From CAYWNA01 sp964459305 (lineage in GTDB: Bacteria; Planctomycetota; Planctomycetia; Pirellulales; Pirellulaceae): a DNA stretch of 49,413 nt. Where the stretch lies: assembly GCA_964459305.1 (NCBI GenBank), contig CAYWNA010000078.1, positions 1-49,413 of the forward strand, read 5' to 3'. The translations under genes were made by a program, and so were the position numbers. Positions 8,095 through 17,361 of the stretch are shown piece by piece; positions within the stretch are counted from its first letter, which is position 1; the number at the start of each line of letters is the position of its first letter. Under the pieces are notes generated by a model that was not told the DNA's origin, ran no database searches, and saw only the letters and a list, made by a program, of their open reading frames with translations.

Positions 8095-10131
8095 GTGATC
8101 AGGTCTGTCATGCTGACGATGTGTGTGGGAGTCACAATGGTGGCACTGCCGGGTAACGCCGCGGGCGCCGACGTAAATTCGGAAGCGGTTCGGTTCGCCG
8201 AGAGCTTTGAGGATGCGAACCTGGCGCGACGCGGCTGGTACGATGGAAGCCGGTTTAGAATTACCGGCAACGCGGTGGCCGGCAAGGGCTGCATCGAATA
8301 CGAGTGGACCGACGGCGAAGCCAAGGTTCAGGGTTCCACGCCCGTGCGGCACCTGTTCGAGCCCACCGACCAGATCGCCATCCGATTCTACCTGAAGCTC
8401 TCGAAGGGCTGGAGTTGGAGCGGTCGGAACTACCATCCGCATTTAACTCACTTCCTCACGACGGAGAACTCGAAGTGGCACGGTCCGGCGGCCAGTCACC
8501 TGACGCTGTACATCGAGCCGGTGGGCGGCAAGCTGCGATTGGCCGCCCAGGATATCCAGAACGCGGATCTACCTCACGGCTTGACCCAAGGACCGCTCGA
8601 GGGCGGCTACAACGGGACCTTCTTCGACAGCCAGGAGCAGCTCTTCGGCGATGATCAATGGCACTGCGTCGAGGCCTTTTTCAAACTCAATACGCTGGAT
8701 CCAGTCAATGACCGACCCAACCGGGACGGCATCGTGCGCGGCTGGTTCGACGGAAAGCTGGTGATTGAGCGGACCGACGTGATCCTACGGTCGACCGACT
8801 TTCCAAACATGAAGTTCAACCAATTTCTGATGGCTCCCTATTTCGGCGCCGGACTGCTGCCCCATGCCCAGAAGCTGTGGATCGACGAACTGGCCGTGAG
8901 CCGCGCGCGTATCGGACCTCCGAACGCTGTGGAGCCAGTACGGCAGTCGCGTGCCGCCGGCGATTGGCCGCAGTGGAGAGGCCCGACTCGCGATGGTGTG
9001 GTCGCTGGATTCGCGATTCCCAGCGTCTGGCCTGAATCACTTGACAAACAGTGGTCGGTCGATGTGGGCGACGGCTATTCGTCACCAGTGGTCACCGGCG
9101 GACGGGTGTATCAGCTCAGCCGGCAAGGTGACGAAGAGCATGTCCGCTGTTTGGAATTGGAGTCAGGCAGGACCGTTTGGCACGCCAGCTACCCAGCCGC
9201 CGGCTCAGTTCATTCCGCTGCGGCGTCTCATGGAATCGGCCCCAAATCAACACCCGTCGTCGCTCACGGGAAACTCTACACCCTTGGCATTGGCAACATC
9301 CTGTCGTGTTTCGCAGCACAGACTGGGGAACTGCTGTGGCGGAAAACGTTTGAAGGCCGGTTTTCGAAACCGGCACCCTCCTGTGGGACATCGATGTCGC
9401 CGCTGGTCGATGGCAGCCTTTGCATCGTTCACGTCGGGCACGATCGCGACGGCGCGATGTACGCTTTGGACGCTGACACCGGACAAGAACGATGGGAGTA
9501 CGATGGTGACGGCCCGGGATACGGTTCGCCGATCATTGTTTCGCTGGCCGGCACACGGCAGATCGTGACACCGGTGTCCAAGTTTATTGCAGGTATCGAC
9601 ATCGACAGCGGCACGGTCCTCTGGCGCGAACCGTTTCCCACGTACAGCACGCAGAACATCATCACGCCTGTCGGGCACCACGACATGATCATCGCCGGAG
9701 GCATCGGACAACCGACCGTGGCGCTCCGTTCCAGCCAAGACGAAGGAGCCACAACTGCAGAGAGGATCTGGGAAAACAAGGCGGCGTCCCTACACATGAG
9801 CTCGCCCGTCCTGCTCGACGACAAGCTGTTTGGACTGTCTCGCACGAAATCCGGGCATCTGTTCTGCTTGGACGTCAACTCGGGCGAGATTCTCTGGCAG
9901 GGCGGGGGCCGATTTGCCAAGAACGCAGCAATTCTCGTTGTGGACCACTTGTTGGCAATTCTGACGTCCGACGGGAAGCTGGTTTTCGCCAAACCGACCG
10001 CAACGGGGCTGGGCTATCTGGCCGAGTACCCCGTCGATCCCAGCGGCCGTGCATGGGCACACCCGGCCCTGGTCGGAAAACGCATTCTGGTCAAAGGCGA
10101 TGAGAACCTGATCTGTTGGTCGCTTCCTTGA
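8095..10131 (+). CDS. Secreted protein: LamG/lyase-like domain fused to PQQ-type beta-propeller
   Basis: This 678-residue protein starts at GTG 8095, chosen because AAGGA lies seven bases upstream; ATG 8110 is the alternative. A signal peptide covers about 1-25. Residues 30-285 look like a jelly-roll of the LamG or polysaccharide-lyase-14 type, with alternating strands and WHCVEAFFKLNT and GWFDGKLVIERT segments. From about 298 the motif WPQWRGPTRDGV opens a PQQ-binding-like propeller. Its blades contain repeats such as LYTLGIGNILSCFAAQTGELLW and MYALDADTGQERWEY. In planctomycetes such propellers are rarely true PQQ dehydrogenases. The substrate may be a polysaccharide, judged by the N-terminal fold and neighbours, but no catalytic residues were identified. 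Confidence 0.8.
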   Translation: MIRSVMLTMCVGVTMVALPGNAAGADVNSEAVRFAESFEDANLARRGWYDGSRFRITGNAVAGKGCIEYEWTDGEAKVQGSTPVRHLFEPTDQIAIRFYLKLSKGWSWSGRNYHPHLTHFLTTENSKWHGPAASHLTLYIEPVGGKLRLAAQDIQNADLPHGLTQGPLEGGYNGTFFDSQEQLFGDDQWHCVEAFFKLNTLDPVNDRPNRDGIVRGWFDGKLVIERTDVILRSTDFPNMKFNQFLMAPYFGAGLLPHAQKLWIDELAVSRARIGPPNAVEPVRQSRAAGDWPQWRGPTRDGVVAGFAIPSVWPESLDKQWSVDVGDGYSSPVVTGGRVYQLSRQGDEEHVRCLELESGRTVWHASYPAAGSVHSAAASHGIGPKSTPVVAHGKLYTLGIGNILSCFAAQTGELLWRKTFEGRFSKPAPSCGTSMSPLVDGSLCIVHVGHDRDGAMYALDADTGQERWEYDGDGPGYGSPIIVSLAGTRQIVTPVSKFIAGIDIDSGTVLWREPFPTYSTQNIITPVGHHDMIIAGGIGQPTVALRSSQDEGATTAERIWENKAASLHMSSPVLLDDKLFGLSRTKSGHLFCLDVNSGEILWQGGGRFAKNAAILVVDHLLAILTSDGKLVFAKPTATGLGYLAEYPVDPSGRAWAHPALVGKRILVKGDENLICWSLP

Positions 10132-10152
10132 GTGTGGCCAGTTCGTTCCATC

Positions 10153-11949
10153 TTAGCTTCTTGATGGTTCTGAGTGATTCTGTTTCACTCTCAAGTACCC
10201 ATTTGCCACGATCTTGTCGACCAGTGCGAGCACGGCGTCCACGTCGAGTTCTGGTGTAGCGTTTTCCGTGATGGCGAAACCGGATGACGTTCGGGAGATG
10301 GTCGTGTCGCTCGCCAGATGCATCATCTCGAATTCGAGCCGTTCGACGATTTCCATCAAGGAACGTTTGCCATCGGCCCAATAGAGGATTCGGTGGAAGA
10401 GAAGATCAAGGTTGTTTTCATACAGGAGTTCTCGGTACTCGCGCTCGTCTTCGGGAGACTCGTGGGCGATACTCCAGGCTTTCGGAGTTCCTTGGGTCGT
10501 ACGTTCCAGCACCATGGTATCCGCTCTTTGGTGAATCGAAGTCGGCAGATTCCGAGGCGAAACGGGAGGAAAGGCGTCCTGGAATTGCTCGCACCATGCG
10601 GCTACCGCAACCTGCAGTTCCTTCTGGATTGATGAAGCTGCCGAAGCCGATAGCCCGAAGCGTTCCACGGAGGCGACGGATAGATTCGCCTGCTCGATGG
10701 ACCACTGCCGAGTACGTGGTAGATCGAAGGGCCAGCCGCCGCCGAGCAACTGTAATTGGGCGCCGTGCCATCGGTCGCGGTTGGCTCCCGCCACGACCTG
10801 GACCAGCCATCGAGCAGTTTGCGGACCGCTGTCGGCAAGGAAATAGAGCTGCGTCGCACTGACCAGACCGATACGCTCCATCACGTCGGCACTGAGCGTG
10901 CCCAAGCGATCGGCCGAGGAATGGTAATTGCGCGAAGGGTACTGAATCAAGCAAGGAAGTGGGACATCCATATTGGGATCGGAGGAGATCGTATCGTTGA
11001 TGATCTCCGCCCTGTCGGCAGCGGCTTTCCAGCGGATGTTGGGCGAGAGGATCTCCTCACACAGATGCGCAAGAAGGTAACCGGTACAAGACGGATTCGA
11101 TGCCGGCGGCATGAACAAGTGCAGCACCGAATGGCCCTTGGACTGATCCACGCCGATCTCGTCGATGTTCAAGCCGCCCAGGAGATGTGGAATACAGTCG
11201 GCGTGTTTGTGCAACCATGCGTACAGACCATATCCTTCCCAGTTGAATAAGAATCGAATACTTCGGCGTGGTCGGGGCACGACGCCCTGGGCGATGGCGG
11301 CATTTAGGCTGCGGACCAATTCGAGTCCGACCCCGACGCCCGAGGCATTGTCATTGGCTCCCGGTTCGTACAAGTGCGACACAAAGAGGATTTCCTTTTC
11401 CGGCTCCGCGGACCCAGCGATGACGCCCGTGGCGCTTTTGAACGCTCCATCGTAGACGCGGCTGTTGATTTCCGCACGGACACGCACCGCGCCCCCGCGC
11501 AAGAGGCTGCGGAGCATCTCGCCTTGGCGAGGAGTGAGCATGAAGCCCCAGCATTCACCGGCCGCCGGTCGCAACGCACTGTTCTCCCAACGAACGTCAT
11601 CCGGCAGATTGAATGGATCGCGAACGCCGGGAAGGGTGCCGAGAAAATCGGACAGGATTCCGCGTACGCCCTTGGCACGCATCTGTGGATACACGTCGTT
11701 GATGCGATGGCGAGTGAAGGGGATCTTGCCGGCCAGATCGACACTCTCTTCACCATCCCATTCGACGATTTCGCCTTCGATTGCACAGGGACCGGAATAT
11801 ACCCTAAGAATCTGGAGTAGAAATCTCGCCACATCGTTCGATCCGTTCGTTAGAACCGATGGTTCACACGCCAACTGCAGAAATGATCTTGCCCATGAGT
11901 GCTTTTGCGGAAATTCTTCTCGGGCAAAATGATTGTCGGGCAAAATCAT
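10153..11949 (-). CDS. M28-type aminopeptidase-like protein, N-terminus truncated
   Basis: The frame encodes up to 598 residues. The peptidase core shows the M28 zinc site: VSHLYEPGANDNASGVGVG supplies His and Asp, FNWEGYGLYAW the glutamate region, LNIDEIG an Asp, and YHSSADR a late His. The last 120 residues contain a winged-helix-like part (YWADGKRSLMEIVERLE) found in related DUF4910-type proteins. Relatives have about 120 further residues before the GEIVEWDG strand. Here that part is missing, and the first 20 or so codons are translated repeat (11883-11949). The gene is therefore probably 5'-truncated and its true start is unclear. Metal ligands look intact, so loss of function is not certain. 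Confidence 0.7.
   Translation of the reverse strand: MILPDNHFAREEFPQKHSWARSFLQLACEPSVLTNGSNDVARFLLQILRVYSGPCAIEGEIVEWDGEESVDLAGKIPFTRHRINDVYPQMRAKGVRGILSDFLGTLPGVRDPFNLPDDVRWENSALRPAAGECWGFMLTPRQGEMLRSLLRGGAVRVRAEINSRVYDGAFKSATGVIAGSAEPEKEILFVSHLYEPGANDNASGVGVGLELVRSLNAAIAQGVVPRPRRSIRFLFNWEGYGLYAWLHKHADCIPHLLGGLNIDEIGVDQSKGHSVLHLFMPPASNPSCTGYLLAHLCEEILSPNIRWKAAADRAEIINDTISSDPNMDVPLPCLIQYPSRNYHSSADRLGTLSADVMERIGLVSATQLYFLADSGPQTARWLVQVVAGANRDRWHGAQLQLLGGGWPFDLPRTRQWSIEQANLSVASVERFGLSASAASSIQKELQVAVAAWCEQFQDAFPPVSPRNLPTSIHQRADTMVLERTTQGTPKAWSIAHESPEDEREYRELLYENNLDLLFHRILYWADGKRSLMEIVERLEFEMMHLASDTTISRTSSGFAITENATPELDVDAVLALVDKIVANGYLRVKQNHSEPSRS
11883..11949. repeat. TTGCCC-type hairpin repeat at start of M28 gene
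   Basis: The segment has ATGATCTTGCCC at 11883-11894 and, inverted, GGGCAAAATGAT and GGGCAAAATCAT as a near-tandem pair at 11922-11949. It is similar in layout to the TTCTTGCC element at 16458-16522. It overlaps the 5' end of the M28-like frame and supplies its first codons. Confidence 0.7.
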
Positions 11950-11964
11950 CGCCTTGCCTGTTGC

Positions 11965-14900
11965 TCAATCACCAGACCGTTTTGCGTAGCAATGGAGCTG
12001 GCCGCCAGCCAGCGAGATGAAAATCTGCTCGTGGTGGTTAACCGCCAGACCGCCTTTCACCGCGCGTGCGGCAAGCGATTCCTTCCAGATTTCTCGGCCG
12101 GTGCCGATTTCGATAGCGCCCAGTGCGGGATGCCTGCCGCCGGCGTCCTGGGAGGCTGTCAGCAAGACGGTTGGCGAGATGACGAACGCATTGAAACGCC
12201 GTCCGGATTGATCCTGCCAGACGTTGGCTTGCTGCGACGCGTCGCGCCGACCCGTGGTGCTTTCAGGTCTTGGCCTCAACAGCGCCAGCCGCGTGTGTCG
12301 GTCACCTTGCGGGCTGGCCTGATAGTTGAGCACGCTGCCATCCGACAGACGGTGTGAAAGCGACGTGAACTGTCCGTAGCGCGGATAGTAGGCGCTGAAG
12401 GCGGTCGGCCGCTGCGATCGGATCTGTTCCGAGGGCTCGTTCAGACACTGGCCGTTCCGCAAGTCGTATCGGGCCAAAGGATAGACGGTGCCGCCGCAGA
12501 AGCGAAGCTCGCCGCCCTGGATGCTGAGGCTTCCCTGAAGGCTGACACCGCTTCGGACCGTCGGTGAGATTTGTCCAGATGTATCGTTGTGCCAGAGCAC
12601 CTTTCCCGTTACCGCGTCCAGGGCATAGACATGCGTGCCGTCGTAGTCGGCGATGCCGGCAGCCGCGTAGAGCGCGCCGCTGGGATCTTCTCCGCCGGAT
12701 GACGCGCTCACGTCGGCCACCACCACGCCGCCAGCCACCGGCCATGTGGAAATCAGTTTGCCGTAGACGGGAATACGTCGCTCGACCGGAGCGGCGCGAA
12801 ATCGCCATAGTCGTCGCCCCGTGGCGGCCTCCACCGCGTAAACGTAGCCGTCGGACGAGCCTGCATAGAGGCGCCCGCGCCAAATTGCCGGCGGAAAGAA
12901 GATGGCCCCGCCCGTGTAGGCTTTCCATCGAACGGCGCCGTCTTTGGCACGCAGGGCCCACAACGTGCCGCTCTCATCGCCGAAGAAGATCGACTCGCCG
13001 GCCGTCACCGGTGCGGTAATGCGGCCTGCAGATGGCGGCTGAAATGACCATTGACTACGGGCGTTTTTGGCGATCGCGATCGGCGTGACGCACGTTCTCT
13101 GGTTGTCGCCCAAGTAGACCGGCCAATCGCCCGGTTCGATCTCGCAGCCCTCGACGCGCGTTAGGTCGCCGTCACCGGGTTCCGGCTGTGCATCATCTGC
13201 CTCCGCAGCAGCCAGGGTCTGGCTGGCCGGCGCTAGACAGACGTTCCCATAAATGGACAAGGCACAGCCGCACATCCAGGGCCCCCAGTAGAGATGCCCG
13301 GCCGCTGGAACGACTCCATCCTGGCAAGGCGGCCGCATGGTCGCCATGTGGTGCGCGGCGCCGGATGCGGCGTCCAAGCGAACGCTTCCGTTAGTCGTCC
13401 GGCCGAAGATGGCGTCTGCCGTGCCGTTTATCCGTGTGCAATCGTACCGCCGAACGCTGAACCGTCCCAACTCCTTGCCCGTCGCATAGTCGAACTTGAT
13501 GACGTCGCTGCTGAGGGCGGCGTAAAGGGCGTCGTCACGAAGAAGAACGTGCTGGAAAGTATAAGGAATCCGTCCGCCCCGGATCTGCCGCTCGTCGTTT
13601 TCCCACAGCAGCTTGCCGTCTGCGGCCGAGAAAACGACCAGTTTCGACCTCTGGGGGCCGGCCATCACCAGGTAGTCTTCGTTGCACTTCAGGTAGTTGG
13701 TCGTCGTGTAACCGGTCGAATAGTGATTCTTGGCCAGATTTCCCCCGATCGCGGTGAGCAGTTTCGAGTCCGAGTTCTTCCAACGCAGGTCGCCATTCGC
13801 CGTATCCAAACAAGCCACGAAACCACCGGGGGCGTGGAGGTAGATCCGGCCGTTGTGCATGGCGACAGCCCGGCCGTCGATGTACGCCTCGTCGCGATGG
13901 TGCCAGAGCAGTTTCCCCGTTTTGGGATCAAACGCCGCGAAAGTGCGTCCAAAAGCCGGATTGGTCTTCGGATCTTCAAACTTGTATCCAGGCCAGTCTC
14001 CCCAACCCCAGTGCCCTATGCCGGCTTCCCGGGAAGGAGTCCGCGGCGACTTGACTTCCTCTCCACCGACCAATGCGTACAGTACGCCGCCCTCCAATGC
14101 CATCCACTTCCACACGGGGCCGTCGGAGATTTCTTGTGGAACGACGATCTTGCGGCGCAGGTCTCCCGTTCGGGCGTCGATCACCTGGCAAGATTCATCG
14201 TCAGCGATGTAGAGAGCCTTGTCGGTGGCGATCATCGTGTTGCGATGAATGAGGAAGCCCTCCTTCAGCTTTCGCTTCCACATAATCGCGCCGTTGTAGG
14301 CATTCATGCACATCAGCGTATTGAGAACGTCGTTCTGATTCGTCCTGTGGGCAAGGTTGCCGAACGCTTTGTAGATCCTCCCGCCAGCGATGACCGTCTG
14401 CTGGGGCATGGGAGAGAACTTGGGATAGGAAATGAACTGTGTGCGGAAGGGATAGCGGACGACGCGATCGGTAGACAAGGGATTGTTGTCCGGACCGTGA
14501 TAGGGATGACTCCAGTCGTCGATGCCTTCGGGAAACGGTTTGACGATTTCCTCCTTACTCAGAACTACCCTTCCTTCCGGATGCAGCACGCGAAGAAGTT
14601 CTTGCTCGGGCACCTGTTCATCCGCCTGAGGCGATACAATGATCGCACTCGCCATGTTGTCAGTAAGATGAATTCGAGCGTAACTGCCTTGTGCGGCGAA
14701 CACTTTCTTCCCAAGCAATCCGGCGCTTTCCGCTTTCTTGCGCACAGCGAGCACTTCGTCCGCATCGGGGGACTGAAAATAGACCAGCAGCTCGCTGTCC
14801 CCGGACAATTCTGTTATGAAGTCCAGCCGTACCGCCCGCGGCAGGCCAAGGACAGCGCAGACGCCACTGCGAACTCCAATCTTCGCGGTGAGCTGCTTCT

Positions 14901-15012
14901 TCCGTGTCTCAGCCGCGGAACCGGTCATTCCGTCGGCGACGCACACGAGCATCCAAATGAGGATACATGCCCAATTCAACAATTGCAGCGATCGCATCTT
15001 TGCCTTCATCAT
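11965..15012 (-). CDS. Secreted PQQ-type beta-propeller protein with decayed SAM-methyltransferase domain
   Basis: This protein of 1015 residues starts at ATG 15012, preceded by GGAGA; a TTG 11 codons upstream is less likely. A signal peptide covers about 1-34. Residues 40-155 align by eye with the methyltransferase domain of the paralogue at 29307-32453, ending in ELLRVLHPEGRVVL. The glycine-rich SAM loop is lost, however: here it reads SGVCAVLGLP. From IDDWSHPYHGPDNN onward come two sets of PQQ-like blades, the second opening with DWPVYLGDNQRTCV near 655. Motifs such as LWALRAKDGAVRW and VYAVEAATGRRLWRF are typical. No dehydrogenase active site is evident, and the role is unknown. The protein is probably exported to the periplasm or cell surface. 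Confidence 0.82.
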   Translation of the reverse strand: MMKAKMRSLQLLNWACILIWMLVCVADGMTGSAAETRKKQLTAKIGVRSGVCAVLGLPRAVRLDFITELSGDSELLVYFQSPDADEVLAVRKKAESAGLLGKKVFAAQGSYARIHLTDNMASAIIVSPQADEQVPEQELLRVLHPEGRVVLSKEEIVKPFPEGIDDWSHPYHGPDNNPLSTDRVVRYPFRTQFISYPKFSPMPQQTVIAGGRIYKAFGNLAHRTNQNDVLNTLMCMNAYNGAIMWKRKLKEGFLIHRNTMIATDKALYIADDESCQVIDARTGDLRRKIVVPQEISDGPVWKWMALEGGVLYALVGGEEVKSPRTPSREAGIGHWGWGDWPGYKFEDPKTNPAFGRTFAAFDPKTGKLLWHHRDEAYIDGRAVAMHNGRIYLHAPGGFVACLDTANGDLRWKNSDSKLLTAIGGNLAKNHYSTGYTTTNYLKCNEDYLVMAGPQRSKLVVFSAADGKLLWENDERQIRGGRIPYTFQHVLLRDDALYAALSSDVIKFDYATGKELGRFSVRRYDCTRINGTADAIFGRTTNGSVRLDAASGAAHHMATMRPPCQDGVVPAAGHLYWGPWMCGCALSIYGNVCLAPASQTLAAAEADDAQPEPGDGDLTRVEGCEIEPGDWPVYLGDNQRTCVTPIAIAKNARSQWSFQPPSAGRITAPVTAGESIFFGDESGTLWALRAKDGAVRWKAYTGGAIFFPPAIWRGRLYAGSSDGYVYAVEAATGRRLWRFRAAPVERRIPVYGKLISTWPVAGGVVVADVSASSGGEDPSGALYAAAGIADYDGTHVYALDAVTGKVLWHNDTSGQISPTVRSGVSLQGSLSIQGGELRFCGGTVYPLARYDLRNGQCLNEPSEQIRSQRPTAFSAYYPRYGQFTSLSHRLSDGSVLNYQASPQGDRHTRLALLRPRPESTTGRRDASQQANVWQDQSGRRFNAFVISPTVLLTASQDAGGRHPALGAIEIGTGREIWKESLAARAVKGGLAVNHHEQIFISLAGGQLHCYAKRSGD

Positions 15013-15163
15013 GACGTTTCTCCACTGTTTGACAACGTGATCCAAAGAGGCTGCGGCCCGTCAACCGATGGGCGCATATTGTATCCTCCGCTGTGTCGAG
15101 ATCCCAGCTAGCGACAACTTTCCTCGATCTTCCATGTTGGATGGAAGCACGCGGATGGGCGAA

Positions 15164-16333
15164 TCAAAGGGGCGGGCGAGGAGCGTGGGGGTAATCGACC
15201 GGATCGTAGGCTATCGCCAATTCGGGCGTCAGGAGTTTCTGGTGATCGCCAGCGCGGGAGGTGAGCAGCCGGTCTAGTAGGCCGGATGTCAGTAGTGTTC
15301 GCTCCGCGGGATACGACGGCCTCCCGGTATGGAACATGCGTTCGATCGCTTTCAGCAGATAGACGAAGTGCGGATACGCCGGATCGGGACGTTCTTCGGC
15401 TAGAGTCGCCAGTGGCTGTGCACGTCCCTTCAGTTTCACGGCGACGGAAATCCCACGGGCAAGTCCGGAGAGCATGAAGACCGAGGCCCGCAGTCCGTCC
15501 CGATATTGAAACAGGAACAATGCCACGTTGTCGCCGCGCAACGAGCGCATATCGGCCCGCGAGCGCCGCGGCACGACGGCCAATGCAGCATCCAGAAGGG
15601 CCTGCGAAACACGTCCCTCGTCCACCGCCTGGCACATGGCTTCGCCCTGCAGGCATTGGACCCACTCGATCCCGGTTTCCGCTCCACGCCGCCGTTCGAC
15701 GAACGTCTGGACGAATTCAAGCGTGTGGAATCCGTAGATGTCGAGTCCGGAGTAACCCACGCCGACGGCTTCTTCGATTTCGCAGCCCATGGAAACCGTT
15801 TGATCCGGATTGCGAAAGGAAACCGGCAACGACGATCCTGCCATGAACGGAATCTTGAGCCCACTGGCTCGGTCGTACATCCATTTCGCGTCCGACCAGA
15901 CCGGACCAAGGTGCTTGTCGTTGAATACCGGAACGAAGCGATCGTACTTCTCGAAGGTCTTCGCGATCGCCGTGAAAAAGCGTCGTCGCGGGTATAGGTG
16001 TTGCCCCTTGTCGTTCCATGGATAGTCGCCATGTTCCCCGATGCTGAGCACACCGTCGACAGCTACCTCGTCGCGTCCGAGCGTGATCGCCTCTTCGATC
16101 GTTTTCGCGATGGGCACGTTGTATTTGGCGGACATCGAGCGGGCCATGTCCTTCTGCGGAAACTGATCGACGCACATCGAAGCTAGCCGCAGATTGGGCC
16201 CCAGCCCACCGTCCTGTTTCCATCCCTCAAGGATCTTCCCGACCAGCACATCGGCATGCGATCCCTTGCGGTAGATCGTCATGATTGCTGCCACGCTCTT
16301 GGAAGGCAAAGACCGTTCGGCCTCTGCGGTCAT
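15164..16333 (-). CDS. Conserved planctomycete protein of unknown function
   Basis: I do not recognise a characterised family, but the sequence has the look of a conserved planctomycete protein. It includes VAAIMTIYRKGSHADVLVGK near the start, DGVLSIGEHGDYPWNDKGQ, FNDKHLGPVWSDAKWMYDRA and FMAGSSLPVSFRNP. The fold could be a sugar-processing or Gfo/Idh-associated enzyme; this is a guess. The start at ATG 16333 gives 389 residues and begins just before the conserved part. The open frame extends 79 codons further to 16570, but that extension translates a hairpin repeat and looks non-native. The gene is on the minus strand, about 320 bases after the RraA-like gene. Confidence 0.65.
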   Translation of the reverse strand: MTAEAERSLPSKSVAAIMTIYRKGSHADVLVGKILEGWKQDGGLGPNLRLASMCVDQFPQKDMARSMSAKYNVPIAKTIEEAITLGRDEVAVDGVLSIGEHGDYPWNDKGQHLYPRRRFFTAIAKTFEKYDRFVPVFNDKHLGPVWSDAKWMYDRASGLKIPFMAGSSLPVSFRNPDQTVSMGCEIEEAVGVGYSGLDIYGFHTLEFVQTFVERRRGAETGIEWVQCLQGEAMCQAVDEGRVSQALLDAALAVVPRRSRADMRSLRGDNVALFLFQYRDGLRASVFMLSGLARGISVAVKLKGRAQPLATLAEERPDPAYPHFVYLLKAIERMFHTGRPSYPAERTLLTSGLLDRLLTSRAGDHQKLLTPELAIAYDPVDYPHAPRPPL

Positions 16334-16457
16334 GCCGCCCAACCAACCGGCAGCGACGCCATCGAGAGGTATTTGAATGCGTCCCGGCGATTCAGAGTCT
16401 GTCGCGAGTTCACTTCTTCTTCCTCCGGTATCACGGACCAGACAATTCCCCCGATTC

Positions 16458-16522
16458 ATATTCTTGCCCATGATGTTCTTGCCCGGATCGTCTCTGGCAA
16501 GAATATGGCTGGCAAGAACATG
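16458..16522. repeat. TTCTTGCC hairpin repeat
   Basis: ATATTCTTGCCC and ATGTTCTTGCCC on the left (16459-16483) face GGCAAGAATAT and GGCAAGAACAT on the right (16496-16521) in inverted order, so the element can fold on itself. It sits upstream of, and in frame with, the unknown gene ending at 15164. It is related in pattern to the element at 11883-11949. Confidence 0.75.
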
Positions 16523-16653
16523 TTTCGTACTCCGCCTGCGCGAAACTGCGCCAGGAAAACGAAAGCTCAACGCATAGCGATACGATTCTTGGCGTTATTG
16601 ACGATATCGGGGAAGCCATTTCATTGGCGCTGTCACCATCCGAACATGGCCAG

Positions 16654-17322
16654 TCATAGGACCCCATACTCGTCCCACGCTTCGGTTGCCTTCATTCCGT
16701 TGCGGATCGCATCGCGGACCTTGTTTTCGGCGTGGACCTTGCCCCAAGCCCGCCGGATTGCTTCAGATTCAACTTCGCGCGGTACCACCACCACGCCATC
16801 AACGTCCGCGAACACGAGGTCCCCCGGAGAGAAACGAACTCCACGCATCTCGACGGTCACGTCGATGTCGATGATCCGCTGGCGGTCCCGGCTGTCATAA
16901 ATGCACATATCCCGAGCAAACACCGGGAAGCGCATTTCGGTCATGCGAGCAACGTCGCGCACGGCGCCGTCCACGATCGCACCGACGCACCCGCGATTCG
17001 TCGCCGCTGTCGACAACAACTCGCCCCAAATGCCCGAGCGCATCGAACCATCAGCAGCGGCAACGAGCACATCGTCGGGTTGGCATTCATCGACGGCCTT
17101 CAGTTCCAATTCGTAGGGCCGCGGATCCTCGTGGAACATGTCGGCCCAAAGCGTCGTCTTGCACCGCCCGACCAATAGCCCGTTGGTGGTCATCGGTGGC
17201 AAAGGGACACAAGGGGACTGATTTCGATAACCGAGGGAGTCGAGCGCATCACAGACGACTGCGCTGTAGAGACTCTCGCGCATCATTGGTAAAGTGATTT
17301 CGTGAGCCGTGGAATCAGACAT
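16654..17322 (-). CDS. RraA-like protein (HMG aldolase / oxaloacetate decarboxylase superfamily)
   Basis: This 222-residue protein starts at ATG 17322, chosen over ATG 17328 because GGAGG lies seven bases before it. The core shows the RraA/HMG-aldolase signatures GIWGELLSTAATNRG and GAIVDGAVRDVARM, in which the Asp and Arg bind metal and the pyruvoyl group. FPVFARDM and SPGDLVFADVDGVVVVP follow. Members act as 4-hydroxy-4-methyl-2-oxoglutarate aldolases or decarboxylases; a few instead bind RNase E. The old name 'demethylmenaquinone methyltransferase' is wrong for the family. The gene diverges from the M81 gene across only 39 bases, so the two may share a control region. The protein is cytoplasmic. 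Confidence 0.85.
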   Translation of the reverse strand: MSDSTAHEITLPMMRESLYSAVVCDALDSLGYRNQSPCVPLPPMTTNGLLVGRCKTTLWADMFHEDPRPYELELKAVDECQPDDVLVAAADGSMRSGIWGELLSTAATNRGCVGAIVDGAVRDVARMTEMRFPVFARDMCIYDSRDRQRIIDIDVTVEMRGVRFSPGDLVFADVDGVVVVPREVESEAIRRAWGKVHAENKVRDAIRNGMKATEAWDEYGVL

Positions 17323-17361
17323 GGCCATTCCTCCTTCCCAAACAGTATACGGGATTCGACT

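Noticed and set aside
13294..15111. Plus-strand frame of 605 codons opposite the decayed methyltransferase-PQQ gene
   Set aside because: High G+C makes long antisense frames common. The minus strand shows repeated PQQ blade motifs; this frame shows none.
15012..16570. Use of the first possible start for the unknown gene at 16570
   Set aside because: The extra 79 codons translate a hairpin repeat and lack conservation-like features. ATG 16333 is preferred, though an earlier start cannot be excluded.
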